From Bacteroidales bacterium (GTDB lineage: Bacteria; Bacteroidota; Bacteroidia; Bacteroidales; UBA932), in NCBI GenBank assembly GCA_017443465.1, contig JAFRXO010000041.1, positions 1 through 64,000 on the forward strand: 64,000 nt of DNA, in the 5' to 3' direction. Below the pieces are notes generated by a model. It was not told where the DNA came from. It ran no database searches and worked only from the letters and a program-made list of their open reading frames with translations. The number at the start of each line of letters is the position of its first letter. The stretch's first letter is position 1. Of this stretch, positions 43,260-52,986 are shown piece by piece. The position numbers were made by a program, and so were the translations under genes.

Positions 43260-46200
43260 ACCAGCCTATTATCTATCAACGTCCGCAACTGTTGTATGCC
43301 CTGATGGTTATTGTCGAGAGCTTCCACTTCGGAAAGATATTTCAGTGCATGCGATGTATCCCCAAGGCCAAAATACCCGAGCGCGAGCATGTACTTGCAA
43401 TGGATAAGGGTCTTCGTGTCAAGCGATTCCTCCCATATGAGAAGATCGGGCAAAGATACTGCGAAGTAATCCATAGCCTGCTTCTCATAGATATGCTGCT
43501 TTCCATAATTGATGAGGCGGTTGAAGCGTCCGCGGGCCTCGCCTTCACGTCCCAGTCTGATCAAGGCCAGTCCCTGATAGAATATCTTGTCTGGCTTCGA
43601 GTCATTGTAATACATGGCTGCAGCTGGCTCCTGAGGGCCTTTCGTGGCTTCTTCCCAGCATTCCCTGGCCTTTGAATCATCTCCGAGAGCATCATATGCC
43701 ACGCCGAGAAGATAATTGAAGTCGTTCTCCTGAGCACCGTAGAGTTTCCCCTCGCCAAGGTGATGCGGATATTCCAGGCATTCGCGGAGAAGCCTCACAG
43801 CCTTGTCATATTTCTTGCCGGCAAGGGCTTCCTTAGCCAGTTCTACCCGGCATATCTGATATTGGGCCGGCACCTTGCCTTCGCCTCCCTCCCATGGATG
43901 AAAGACATGGGAATCAAGGATATGCATGGCTTCTTCATATTTTCCGGTTTCATTGAGAAGGGTTATTTCCTCCAACACCAGGTCATCTCGGCGCTCGACG
44001 AGCCTGGGATATTTCCGCAGGAAGGCCAGACGTTCTTCATGTGGTCTGTGAAGACGTTTGTAAAGCTGGTCAAGCTCCATGAAAACCCGTTCGTCGTCCT
44101 CGTCAAGGCTGAATGCCCTTTCCATATATTCGAGCGCTTCCTGGGACCGTCCCTGCTTGTTGAACCTGACCAGAGCGAGATTCCTCCAGACTGTCGGAAA
44201 AGACGGATCGAGTCTGGCTGACATCTCCCAGTTCTCCGCGGCAAGGTCATATTGCCTTTTGTCGTAATAAAGACAGCCGAGGTAATATGGAGCCATGGCG
44301 CCCTCAGGATTGAATTTCTTTGCCAGGCCCAATACAATGACATCAACGAGCCTGTTCGGGAAGCAGCAGCAGCTGTCCGCTTTTTCCGCCCTTTCGAAAC
44401 AAGCGGAGGCTTCCCGGATCATTCCCTGATTGACCTTGAACCAGCCGAGATAATACAGGGTCAGAGGCGAGTCTTTAACCAATGATTCTGCAACGGCAGG
44501 GATGGTGAGTACTTTTTCAGCCTCTTTCCAGAGACCGGCCTTCGCGTAGTCAAGGGCCAGTTCGTGATAGTTATTTACATTCCCGTGCATAAGCCCGATC
44601 ATCTCTTCCAGCACCCCATTGTCATTGGTTTCCTGATACTTCTCGAAAAGGCAACCGTAATTGAAGGCATCCAGCTTCAGTGACTCCTCACAACACCTCA
44701 GCATCTCATCAGAGCGCTTCATCATGCGCAGGACGCTGGCCTTCAATGCACGCGCCTTATGGTTGAGATTATTGAAAACGAGACAACGGCCCAGCTCATC
44801 CAGGGCATCGTCCAAGCGTCCTTGGGACACACTGATACATGCTGCTTCGAAATAGCCGGCATCAGCCCATGCCTTATTCCATGTGGACTTCCAGAACAAA
44901 TCATATGCTTCCTGTGGCCGGGACAAGTATTTCAGGGAGAGAGCCAGATTGAAGATCGCCTCGCCGTCATATGGATTAGGATTGCGCTTCTGCCATACCT
45001 TCACGGCTTTCCTGAGATAGGGTTCTGCTTTTTCGAAACGGCCACGGCGAAGATACCAGAGTCCTGTCTGGTTGAGGCACCTCACGTCATCCGGATCACG
45101 CCGGAGGGCTTCCTCGTAGTAGTCGAGGGCTGACCACGTTGCGTGACGGTACTGCTCCAGATGGAGGCCGGTGAGATAGAGCTGGTCATTGGTCTTTGTC
45201 TCTGCGGGTGGCAACGCTGCCTGGGCGGCATCCGGGACAGGGCGTATTTCATCCGGCTCGGCATGCCACACCAGCAATGGCTGACCTGCGAAAAGGCAGT
45301 GACCGTCAGACTGTTCCATATGCTGCGGACTGCATATTGCGAATGTCAGCCTGTCGATTGCAGTGCCTTTCACATCTATAATCTTATCGAATATCTCTTC
45401 CGGGGACAACGTAACCAATTCATCGTAATACTTTTCGCCCCCGTCACTGCACAGCACAAGACGGACCTCTTTCATGCTGGTAGAATATACCTGCAGCCTG
45501 ACCGTCTGCTGTGCGGTCTGATGGATATTCATCACGAAATCCTTCGAAGCCTGTTTGACTATACCAAGATCACGGTAAGGCATGAAATATTGTACGAACT
45601 GTTTCTCTTCATATGGCATAAGCCATGAGAAGTCGGGCTGATTCTCTGTATAGACGCCTGCCATCAGCTCGATATATGGGCGGAATCCCTTGCGGTGGAT
45701 ATGCCATTTCCGGGCTTCTTCCGATGTAGTCTCATCGGTAAGGTTCCGGTCCCAGGCGCGGCCGAAGTCTCCGTTGCCCCAGGTCCACTGTTTTTTCCCG
45801 GGAGAGTAATGGTGGGAGGCGACATGGAGCATGCCGCCTTTCGTGTCATTCTCATATCCGCCCTCGAAATCGTACTTCGAATTCACGGCCATATAACTTG
45901 TCGGCACGTAGATGTTCTTATAGTTCGAGATGTCCACTCCTGCCGAATAGTCCATTTTATAATAGGTCCCTGTGGCAATAGGGAATGAAGAAACGGCACG
46001 TTTTCCATGGTCAAATACCGCATTCACGTCCGGCGGGAACACGCTTTGGTAATTGTCATCCACCTCCACGGCTGGATTAGCCCACCAGAGGAAGGTCTGC
46101 GGAAGGGAGGTCGGGTTTGAGACACGGCCCTGAATCTCAAGGTATGCACAGCCAGGGCGCAATGTGAAGCCTGCAGCGCCTTTCTGGTGGAACATCCTCT

Positions 46201-46645
46201 CCATCTCATTGACCCATACCGTCACACTGCCATCTTCGTTTTCAACTATCTTGGAATCTACAGGCATATATGTCGAGGGACGGTGGTGCTGGGGCCAGTT
46301 GAACTCTATGCCGCCGCTTATCCATGGACCAGCCAGCCCCACCAGAGCCGGCTTTATCACATGGTTATAGTAAACGAAATGACGTTCCTTTATCTTGTCA
46401 TATGCCATCTGAACGCGGCCTCCGAGTTCGGGCAGTATCATCACCTTGATGTACTCGTTCTCCAGCCATATGGCATCATAATCCTTGTCAGTCTTCTCGT
46501 CCGAGATCGACTCTATGACAGGATAGGGATATACAACTCCGCTCGACCCCTGATACACCCGTTTCTCCAGGAATAACGGGTTCTTCTCAGGCTTGCCGAC
46601 CTCATATGTCGGTATGGTAACTACTTCTCTCCAAGCTCTTACCAT
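43256..46645 (-). CDS. DUF5107 domain plus TPR repeat protein
   Basis: A 1129-residue protein without a signal peptide. Residues about 1-400 are DUF5107 (I-P-T-Y-E-V-G, V-M-I-L-P-E-L-G-G-R, G-I-E-F-N-W-P-Q-H-H), a mutarotase-like beta-sandwich. The remainder is a long series of TPR-like helical hairpins (for example R-C-L-N-Q-T-G-L-W-Y-L-R-R-G-R-F). Homologues are common in sugar-degradation loci of Bacteroidota and Firmicutes, but the reaction is unproven. It overlaps the GH28-like gene by ATGA and follows the sugar porter gene by 31 bases. Confidence 0.85.
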   Translation of the reverse strand: MVRAWREVVTIPTYEVGKPEKNPLFLEKRVYQGSSGVVYPYPVIESISDEKTDKDYDAIWLENEYIKVMILPELGGRVQMAYDKIKERHFVYYNHVIKPALVGLAGPWISGGIEFNWPQHHRPSTYMPVDSKIVENEDGSVTVWVNEMERMFHQKGAAGFTLRPGCAYLEIQGRVSNPTSLPQTFLWWANPAVEVDDNYQSVFPPDVNAVFDHGKRAVSSFPIATGTYYKMDYSAGVDISNYKNIYVPTSYMAVNSKYDFEGGYENDTKGGMLHVASHHYSPGKKQWTWGNGDFGRAWDRNLTDETTSEEARKWHIHRKGFRPYIELMAGVYTENQPDFSWLMPYEEKQFVQYFMPYRDLGIVKQASKDFVMNIHQTAQQTVRLQVYSTSMKEVRLVLCSDGGEKYYDELVTLSPEEIFDKIIDVKGTAIDRLTFAICSPQHMEQSDGHCLFAGQPLLVWHAEPDEIRPVPDAAQAALPPAETKTNDQLYLTGLHLEQYRHATWSALDYYEEALRRDPDDVRCLNQTGLWYLRRGRFEKAEPYLRKAVKVWQKRNPNPYDGEAIFNLALSLKYLSRPQEAYDLFWKSTWNKAWADAGYFEAACISVSQGRLDDALDELGRCLVFNNLNHKARALKASVLRMMKRSDEMLRCCEESLKLDAFNYGCLFEKYQETNDNGVLEEMIGLMHGNVNNYHELALDYAKAGLWKEAEKVLTIPAVAESLVKDSPLTLYYLGWFKVNQGMIREASACFERAEKADSCCCFPNRLVDVIVLGLAKKFNPEGAMAPYYLGCLYYDKRQYDLAAENWEMSARLDPSFPTVWRNLALVRFNKQGRSQEALEYMERAFSLDEDDERVFMELDQLYKRLHRPHEERLAFLRKYPRLVERRDDLVLEEITLLNETGKYEEAMHILDSHVFHPWEGGEGKVPAQYQICRVELAKEALAGKKYDKAVRLLRECLEYPHHLGEGKLYGAQENDFNYLLGVAYDALGDDSKARECWEEATKGPQEPAAAMYYNDSKPDKIFYQGLALIRLGREGEARGRFNRLINYGKQHIYEKQAMDYFAVSLPDLLIWEESLDTKTLIHCKYMLALGYFGLGDTSHALKYLSEVEALDNNHQGIQQLRTLIDNRLV

Positions 46646-46676
46646 GCTTCTCAGTATTAATTGTTTCTCCTAATGT

Positions 46677-47966
46677 TCACTTCCCTGCCAGTTCCTCTTC
46701 CAACTGTTCGAGACTCTTCCCCTTTGTCTCCGGACAGCGGCCCAGCAGGAACACGAAAGCTGCGATACAGATAGTGCTGTAAATCCAGAAAGTACCGCTG
46801 CTGCCCAAAGCTGCATTCATTGATGGGAATGAGAATGTAAGGGTGCAGCAGCCCACCCAGAGGGCGAAGGTACATGTGGCCATAGCTATTCCCCGAATGC
46901 GGTTGGGGAACAATTCGGCAAGGAGAGTCCATGTCACAGGGCCAAGTGTCATGGCATATATGGAAATAGCGGCCACAACGAGTACTACCATCATTATTCC
47001 CTTGACCTCGAGGAAATAACATGTCCCGAGCGTCAGGTATATAAGGCCCAGCCCTCCTGCACCAAGAAGCATGAGGGTGCGCCGGCCCCACCTTTCTATA
47101 GTGTAGAGCGCCACTATGGTAAACAGTACATTTGCGATTCCGGTGATGACTATGTTGATGAACATGTCATCAACGTCAAAGCCTGCACCCTCGAAAATCT
47201 CCTGCGCATAATTGAATATCACGTTCGTACCGCACCATTGCTGGAACACTGCGATGACCAGCCCCAGCAACAGCACCCTCTTGTATCTGGGGTGGAGAAG
47301 TTCCCTGAGCCCGGCTTCCCCGGCCCCATGCTGAGACTGTTCCGCTTCATTCCTTTTCATCCGAAGGTACACAGGACTCTCCGGGATGAAGAAACTCATG
47401 AATAAAAACAGGGCAGCCGGAAATGCTTCAGCCCAGAACATCCACCTCCAGCCCCACGCCAGGTTCCAAGCCTGGTTCCCGGCTACAGACGTATCGCGTG
47501 CAAGCAGCATATTCACTACCTGTGCGGCTAGGATACCTATTACAATGGTCATCTGGTTAAGCGAAACCATACGCCCGCGGATCTCTGCCGGACTTACCTC
47601 TGCGATATACATCGGAGACAATGCTGATGCGACACCGATTCCGACTCCTCCCACGAAACGGGATATGTTGAACAGGGTAAAATCATTGAACAGCCCTGTT
47701 CCGACAGCAGATGCAGTGAAAAGTATCGCAGCTACCGTCAACAAGGGCTTCCGGCCATATCTGTCAGCTGACGCACCCGCCAGCATGGCTCCGATCAGAC
47801 AACCTATCAATGCCGTCGACATCGCCACTCCTTGAAGCAACGGCGACCCAGAAATGCCGAAATAAAGCTCATAAAACGGCTTTGCACCGCCTATCACCAC
47901 CCAGTCGTAGCCGAATAGCAGGCCACCCATGGACGACACCAGGCATATGAAAAAGATGTTTCTCAT
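46677..47966 (-). CDS. MFS sugar porter (XylE-like)
   Basis: A 429-residue inner-membrane transporter with 12 predicted helices. Sugar-porter signatures are S-S-M-G-G-L-L-F-G-Y-D, D-R-Y-G-R-K-P, R-F-V-G-G-V-G-I-G, P-E-S-P-V-Y-L and E-R-W-G-R-R-T. It probably imports a monosaccharide such as xylose, arabinose or galactose by proton symport. It is encoded in the middle of the glycosidase operon (4-base overlap with the upstream GH2 gene), so it should carry the sugar released by those enzymes. Confidence 0.9.
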   Translation of the reverse strand: MRNIFFICLVSSMGGLLFGYDWVVIGGAKPFYELYFGISGSPLLQGVAMSTALIGCLIGAMLAGASADRYGRKPLLTVAAILFTASAVGTGLFNDFTLFNISRFVGGVGIGVASALSPMYIAEVSPAEIRGRMVSLNQMTIVIGILAAQVVNMLLARDTSVAGNQAWNLAWGWRWMFWAEAFPAALFLFMSFFIPESPVYLRMKRNEAEQSQHGAGEAGLRELLHPRYKRVLLLGLVIAVFQQWCGTNVIFNYAQEIFEGAGFDVDDMFINIVITGIANVLFTIVALYTIERWGRRTLMLLGAGGLGLIYLTLGTCYFLEVKGIMMVVLVVAAISIYAMTLGPVTWTLLAELFPNRIRGIAMATCTFALWVGCCTLTFSFPSMNAALGSSGTFWIYSTICIAAFVFLLGRCPETKGKSLEQLEEELAGK

Positions 47967-50749
47967 TGAAGTATCTTCTGAATGTCCTTAAGATCCACCT
48001 CGACTGAAGGATTGCAAGCGGAGGATTTGACATAGTCTGACAGACTGAGCAGCAATTGCCTGGACGATAGCCTGTTGTCGATGTTATGAATCAAATCCAC
48101 CCCGGAGACTACAAGTACTCCCCTGCCGACCCTGACTTCGAATATCAGAGCCAGAGGACGGGCAGTGAACCAGTCATCGATAATCCTGACTATCGGTTTG
48201 ATATCTTTATCGACCTTGTCATAACGGATTGCCGCCGCATTTTTCATGGGATCCTGCCATTGGAAATCGCTGTAGTACTCCGTCGGGAAACTTCTCAGAG
48301 CAGGATGGTTGGGATCGCACAATATCCCGAGAGTATGAGGCGGACAGTTATTCGTCCAAAGCGTGTTCCAAAAGATACTGGAGAAACCGGCCTCCACTTC
48401 ACCCCCGAATCCCTTTTTCACTTTATCCCGGCCCAACGACAGCAGGACCTTGCCTCCAGACCTCAGGTAACCGGCAACTTCCGGAGACAAGGCGTCCGTA
48501 ATCATTATCTCCCCGCCACCTGCAGTCCTCTGTACCGGAATCGTCTGGGTAGGATACACCCAGAAATTCCAGTCATTGACAAACTCCCCGATCCTGACTT
48601 CGAGGGTATATCTGCCCAGTCCAGGCATTTCGGCAAGGGGGAAAACAATCTGCCCGATTTTCTGGCAATTACCTATTTCCAATTGTTTTTTAGGGAAACG
48701 GCCACTCTTTATGACCTTCCCGCCACTGTTTTTGACAGACCAGGTACATACATCATTGCAAGGCCTGTAGAAATTAGCCACCTCGATATCCGCATTGAAA
48801 TCATCGTCGGTTTGATATATCAATCTGTCCATCCGCGCCAGCGGGACGAGATAATTGCAGAATTTCCTATACTCGCTGCCGCTTACATATTTCTTGGAAT
48901 CCCAAAACACATCCACAACTCCGACCAGAGCAGTCCCCTGCCCGGAAAAATCATTCAGTCCCAGCAATTCGAATCCTCCGAACCTACCAGTCCTCAACGC
49001 CGCCTCAATGTCCGCCTTATAACAAATCGTCTGGAGTTTACCCGAAGCGAGGTGGAAACTGTCGGCATATTCGCCGAGCCCATTTTCATTCAGCCGATCC
49101 CGGAATATCTCGAAATTCCGGGCTTTGTATCCCCCAGTATATTTCTCTATCTCATGGAAATCCGGATAGACACACCACTGTCCTATCTCATGGCTTACGA
49201 TCGGCTGGCTGAACTGCCCGGAATAGTCGCTCCAGTCATATGAAGTCGATGGTTCCTGTGAATTGATAATGCTCTTCAAGCCTTCGGCCCAGCGCTGGAT
49301 CCTAGGCTTCGGATCACTGAGCCAATCGCTTTCGGCGATATTCGGCCACCCTGCGCCAGCAGTATAAAGCCGCCTGTTATCCTTTGATTTCCAGTAGTTT
49401 ACAAACTTCCTAAGATACTCGGTAGAATTCTTTCCTCCAGGCTCATTGCCATATGACATCATGCAGAAAGAGGGATGATTCCCATATGCTTTCACTATGT
49501 TCTCCGCCTCCTGGTAGATAAAGCCGTCGATTCCTTTCCCGTCCCCGATAGTAGTAGACTGGTTGGCCCACGAAGAGCATTCAACATAGCAATATATGCC
49601 CATTTCGTCGGCCACTTCGAATGCGGCTTCCGGAGGGCACCAGGAATGGAACCTCACGTGATTCAATCCATAATCCTTGTACACCTGGAAAATCCTCTGC
49701 CACTCTTTCTTGTCAAAGGGAGGATATCCTGTCAGAGGGAAGGTACAGCAATCGACATTCCCTCTCAGAAAGACCCTGTGCCCGTTAAGCATGAGATTCC
49801 CATCATCAGTCGTCCACTCGCGGCATCCATATGTGACAGTGCGCTTATCTGTCTTCCCCTTAACGGTGACAGAGACCGGGAGGTTATAGAGATTCGGATG
49901 GAATTCATCCCATAATCTGAGGTCTGAAGGCAATTGTACCGTCTCTTCGACCTCGCGGACTCCGGGAGAAAGCCTCATCCTGAGCTTTTTCCCGCCGATC
50001 CGTATTACCGCATCCTGTGTCTCGCTGTCCGAATTGACTACAGTCATCCTCACATCCATATCTTTTCCTGAGATATGGGGAAAGACATCTACCCTGTCAA
50101 TATATGTCTTCGGAAGTATCCTGAGCTCAACGGCTCCGGCGATTCCGTTCCAGTTACCCTGGGTGTTATCACTGATACTGTGAGAATTAATGCCCGGATC
50201 AATATCCTTGATACGATTGTCAACCTTGATGGAGAGCACATGGCGGCCCGGAGCCAGATATCCTGTCAGGTCATACTCCTGAGGACTGCACAGATCATTG
50301 CGGCTCCCCGCTTTTCTTCCGTCAACATATACCTCAGTCTCCCAATGACACCGCTCCATGAAGAGTTTTATCACGTGATTGCGGAATTTCGCAGGAATGA
50401 CTATCTCCCTTTGATACCATGCTATACCCTGATAATATTTCTCAGGCTGAAGGGTAAACGGGATTTTGACATTACCCGGCTGACGGTATCTGGCATAATA
50501 TGAATCAGTATAATATGGATTACCTTCATTGATAGACATCATCCATGGAGTCTTATCCGTAATCTCGTCTCCTTTCCCATTGACAAGCATGGAGCCAGGC
50601 AGGCTGACGGTCTCCACGAACTCAGCAGGGATGTCGTCACCTCCAGTCTTGAAACTCCACTGCCCGCTTAGATCGATTGCCTGCTGGGCTATCAAAACTG
50701 TTGACAGCGACAAAATAAAGACACTGGCAAATAATCTTTTCATATCCAT
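47963..50749 (-). CDS. Glycoside hydrolase family 2 (beta-galactosidase-like)
   Basis: A 928-residue exported protein (signal ending S-T-V-L-I-A-Q) with the standard GH2 order of sugar-binding domain, Ig-like domain and TIM barrel. Both catalytic glutamates are present: acid/base E436 in M-S-Y-G-N-E-P-G and nucleophile E521 in V-S-H-E-I-G-Q-W, numbered from the ATG at 50749. A second ATG two codons later is possible. Substrate (galactoside, arabinoside or glucuronide) is not readable. It begins 2 bases after the glycerate kinase stop and overlaps the porter gene by 4 bases. Confidence 0.9.
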   Translation of the reverse strand: MDMKRLFASVFILSLSTVLIAQQAIDLSGQWSFKTGGDDIPAEFVETVSLPGSMLVNGKGDEITDKTPWMMSINEGNPYYTDSYYARYRQPGNVKIPFTLQPEKYYQGIAWYQREIVIPAKFRNHVIKLFMERCHWETEVYVDGRKAGSRNDLCSPQEYDLTGYLAPGRHVLSIKVDNRIKDIDPGINSHSISDNTQGNWNGIAGAVELRILPKTYIDRVDVFPHISGKDMDVRMTVVNSDSETQDAVIRIGGKKLRMRLSPGVREVEETVQLPSDLRLWDEFHPNLYNLPVSVTVKGKTDKRTVTYGCREWTTDDGNLMLNGHRVFLRGNVDCCTFPLTGYPPFDKKEWQRIFQVYKDYGLNHVRFHSWCPPEAAFEVADEMGIYCYVECSSWANQSTTIGDGKGIDGFIYQEAENIVKAYGNHPSFCMMSYGNEPGGKNSTEYLRKFVNYWKSKDNRRLYTAGAGWPNIAESDWLSDPKPRIQRWAEGLKSIINSQEPSTSYDWSDYSGQFSQPIVSHEIGQWCVYPDFHEIEKYTGGYKARNFEIFRDRLNENGLGEYADSFHLASGKLQTICYKADIEAALRTGRFGGFELLGLNDFSGQGTALVGVVDVFWDSKKYVSGSEYRKFCNYLVPLARMDRLIYQTDDDFNADIEVANFYRPCNDVCTWSVKNSGGKVIKSGRFPKKQLEIGNCQKIGQIVFPLAEMPGLGRYTLEVRIGEFVNDWNFWVYPTQTIPVQRTAGGGEIMITDALSPEVAGYLRSGGKVLLSLGRDKVKKGFGGEVEAGFSSIFWNTLWTNNCPPHTLGILCDPNHPALRSFPTEYYSDFQWQDPMKNAAAIRYDKVDKDIKPIVRIIDDWFTARPLALIFEVRVGRGVLVVSGVDLIHNIDNRLSSRQLLLSLSDYVKSSACNPSVEVDLKDIQKILQ

Positions 50750-50750
50750 G

Positions 50751-51857
50751 CTATTTACCTATTAATTCTTTTATGCATGATGCTATCCGTCGGGATGTGA
50801 GTTCCGGATCCATGCTTTTTTCAATCGGTTCCCCTGCAGGAGAAACTGGCAGGATCCTTTTAAACGGATTCCGCGCGAGGGCTTCTTCCGTGACGCAACC
50901 GCAGACAGCCACTACAGGAGTGTCATGCGCCCTTGACAGGACCCCGGCAGGCACCTTCCCCTTGAAGGTCTGCACGTCGATACGGCCCTCGCCGGTGACA
51001 ATCAGGTCCGCTCCTTCGATGACCTTCTCGAAATCATGGACATCCAGCACTATATCAATCCCGTTGCGGATCTCTCCTCCCAGGAATGCCACGAATGCAG
51101 CCCCCAGGCCACCCGCAGCCCCGGCTCCGGGGAACTGCATGCTTATCCCATCCCTGTCCTGCACCTTTGCCGCGAACCGCCTCATCCCCTCATCAAGCAT
51201 ATGCGCCTCGCACCGGCTCGCTCCCTTCTGCGGGGAAAACATCAACGCCGCACCTTCTGGCCCATATAATGGCGATGTCACGTCACTCGCTATGACAAAA
51301 CGGGATTCCAGGACATATGAAGGTACATCCTCAGCGCTCCAGGTGCTTATTCCCCTCAGAGTCCTTCCGCAGCATCGCCGGATCTGAGAGCCGTCTTCCC
51401 GGAAGAAACGCCAACCCAAAGCCTGGAGCATTCCGGTACCTGCATCGCTTGTACATGTTCCTCCCAGGCCTATGACAAATGACCTGCAACCTTCGCGCGC
51501 TGCAGCGAGGATCAACTCTCCGAGACCGTAACTGGTCGCATTCATGGGATCCCTCTCCGACTCTTTCAACAGTCCCAGTCCTACTGCTTGCGCAGACTCG
51601 GCCCAGGCCGTCCCGACTGCATGTGAAGAGATTCCATATGAAGCTGTTATCTCCCGCATTAACGGGTCATGTACGGTGACCGTCCTTCTCTCGAGTCCGG
51701 GGACCGAATCCAGGAAACCCTCCCCGCCGTCCGAGATGTCCAGACATATGACTTCGGCATCGGGAACAGCGGAGAGGACACCTTCCCTCACGGCAGCATT
51801 GACCTGCGAAGAAGTCAGGCATCCTTTGAAAGAGTCACTTGCAACTACGATTTTCAT
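50751..51857 (-). CDS. glxK: Glycerate kinase
   Basis: Phosphorylates D-glycerate with ATP, most often to 2-phosphoglycerate in this family (GlxK/GarK type). The 368-residue protein starts MKIVVASDSFKGCLTS and has the family motifs I-S-D-G-G-E-G-F, G-L-G-G-T-C-T-S-D-A-G-T-G and V-T-G-E-G-R-I-D. The start at 51857 (ATG in CATATG) is certain because this N-terminus is the conserved one. The longer reading to 52085 runs through the divergent gene. It heads the glycosidase/porter operon, which suggests the sugar is catabolised through glycerate or tartronate semialdehyde. Confidence 0.93.
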   Translation of the reverse strand: MKIVVASDSFKGCLTSSQVNAAVREGVLSAVPDAEVICLDISDGGEGFLDSVPGLERRTVTVHDPLMREITASYGISSHAVGTAWAESAQAVGLGLLKESERDPMNATSYGLGELILAAAREGCRSFVIGLGGTCTSDAGTGMLQALGWRFFREDGSQIRRCCGRTLRGISTWSAEDVPSYVLESRFVIASDVTSPLYGPEGAALMFSPQKGASRCEAHMLDEGMRRFAAKVQDRDGISMQFPGAGAAGGLGAAFVAFLGGEIRNGIDIVLDVHDFEKVIEGADLIVTGEGRIDVQTFKGKVPAGVLSRAHDTPVVAVCGCVTEEALARNPFKRILPVSPAGEPIEKSMDPELTSRRIASCIKELIGK

Positions 51858-51888
51858 ATGGATGAAGCTAATATACCCATTTTTTCCA

Positions 51889-51896
51889 TATATTTG
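51889..51896 (+). promoter_or_regulatory. -7 box for the rhodanese-MBL gene
   Basis: TATATTTG matches TAnnTTTG, 28 bases before the ATG at 51924, in the 66-base gap between divergent genes. Confidence 0.55.
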
Positions 51897-51923
51897 CGCA
51901 TTAGATTCTACAATAAAACTGAT

Positions 51924-52967
51924 ATGAAAACCATGAATATCCTTGCTCCTGTCATGGCGCTCCTCGGAATCAGCGGATGCGCCGGATTCAAGACCGTACC
52001 AGTCAAGGAATTCGAACAACTCGCCGCTGACGGAAACGTCCAGCTGGTCGATGTCAGGACCCCTGAGGAATTTGAAGAAGGGCATCTTACGGGTTCAGTC
52101 AATATTGACTGGAAGGACGGTGCTTTCCTCAGCAATGCGGAAAAGGCCCTGGACAAATCCAAGGTCGTCGCCGTCTATTGCCGGAGCGGAAAAAGGAGTG
52201 CCGAAGCGGCAGCCGCACTGACCAAGGCAGGCTTCACCACCTACAACCTCAAAGGCGGATTCCTCGCATGGAAAGAAGCAGGGAACTTGGTAGTAAAAAG
52301 CCTCCCATATGAAATGGACTCTTTCAAGACCGCATCCGGCAAACATGTCCGTTTCTACGCTCTGGTCCATGCAAGCATATTGATTGAATATGACGGACTT
52401 GAAATACTCGTGGACCCCGTCAGGAAACTAGGAGAAAAAACCATAGACTATTCCATATTCCCCAAGCCTGACCACATCTTGGTTACCCATGAGCATGGAG
52501 ACCACTTCGACAAGGAATTCCTCGCCGCTAAAGCCAAAGACAAGCTCATCACCAACGCCAGGTGCGCGGAGATGCTTGGATTCGGAAAGACCATGCAGAA
52601 CGGTGACGTGCTCGAGCTCCGAAATGACATCAAGGTGGAAGCGGTACCCGCCTACAATTATACTGAAGGACACACCAGGTTCCATCCCAAAGGCCGCGAC
52701 AACGGTTACATCCTAACCCTGGACGGACTCCGCATCTACATCGCCGGCGACACCGAAGATATTCCGGAGATGTCTGGCATCAAGGACATTGACATAGCAT
52801 TCCTGCCCTGTAACCAACCCTACACCATGACACCTGACCAGCTGGTCAACGCTGCCAGGACAGTCAAGCCGAAAGTAGTGTTCCCGTATCACTACGGCGC
52901 AACCGATGTCAGCGGAATTCCCGCCGCACTCCCGGGCATCGACGTCAGGATACGCCAGTACCAGTAG
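51924..52967 (+). CDS. Rhodanese / metallo-beta-lactamase fusion lipoprotein
   Basis: A 347-residue exported protein with a lipoprotein signal (L-L-G-I-S-G-C-A-G). A rhodanese domain (about 22-120) has the active-site loop V-Y-C86-R-S-G-K-R-S and the substrate persulfide-binding Cys. It is followed by a UlaG-like metallo-beta-lactamase domain (about 130-347) with T-H189-E-H191-G-D193-H194 and I-A-G-D-T. The order is the reverse of the usual persulfide-dioxygenase/rhodanese fusions. It may act on a sulfur compound or an L-ascorbate-like lactone in the periplasm. The start at 51924 follows a good -7 box, and the threonine aldolase gene follows closely. Confidence 0.8.
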   Translation: MKTMNILAPVMALLGISGCAGFKTVPVKEFEQLAADGNVQLVDVRTPEEFEEGHLTGSVNIDWKDGAFLSNAEKALDKSKVVAVYCRSGKRSAEAAAALTKAGFTTYNLKGGFLAWKEAGNLVVKSLPYEMDSFKTASGKHVRFYALVHASILIEYDGLEILVDPVRKLGEKTIDYSIFPKPDHILVTHEHGDHFDKEFLAAKAKDKLITNARCAEMLGFGKTMQNGDVLELRNDIKVEAVPAYNYTEGHTRFHPKGRDNGYILTLDGLRIYIAGDTEDIPEMSGIKDIDIAFLPCNQPYTMTPDQLVNAARTVKPKVVFPYHYGATDVSGIPAALPGIDVRIRQYQ

Positions 52968-52986
52968 CCCGCAAACATCCTTGCAT

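Noticed and set aside
48086..49243. Long 385-codon open frame on the plus strand opposite the GH2 gene
   Set aside because: It lies wholly inside a GH2 gene with intact catalytic motifs, shows no known domain or signal peptide, and has Pro/Arg/Ile-rich composition typical of antisense frames.
51669..51923. N-terminal extension of the rhodanese-MBL gene
   Set aside because: It would read through the divergent kinase gene and its promoter. A lipoprotein signal starts at 51924.
51858..52085. N-terminal extension of glycerate kinase by 76 codons
   Set aside because: The conserved family N-terminus begins MKIVVASDSFKG, and the extension runs over the promoter and start of the divergent gene.
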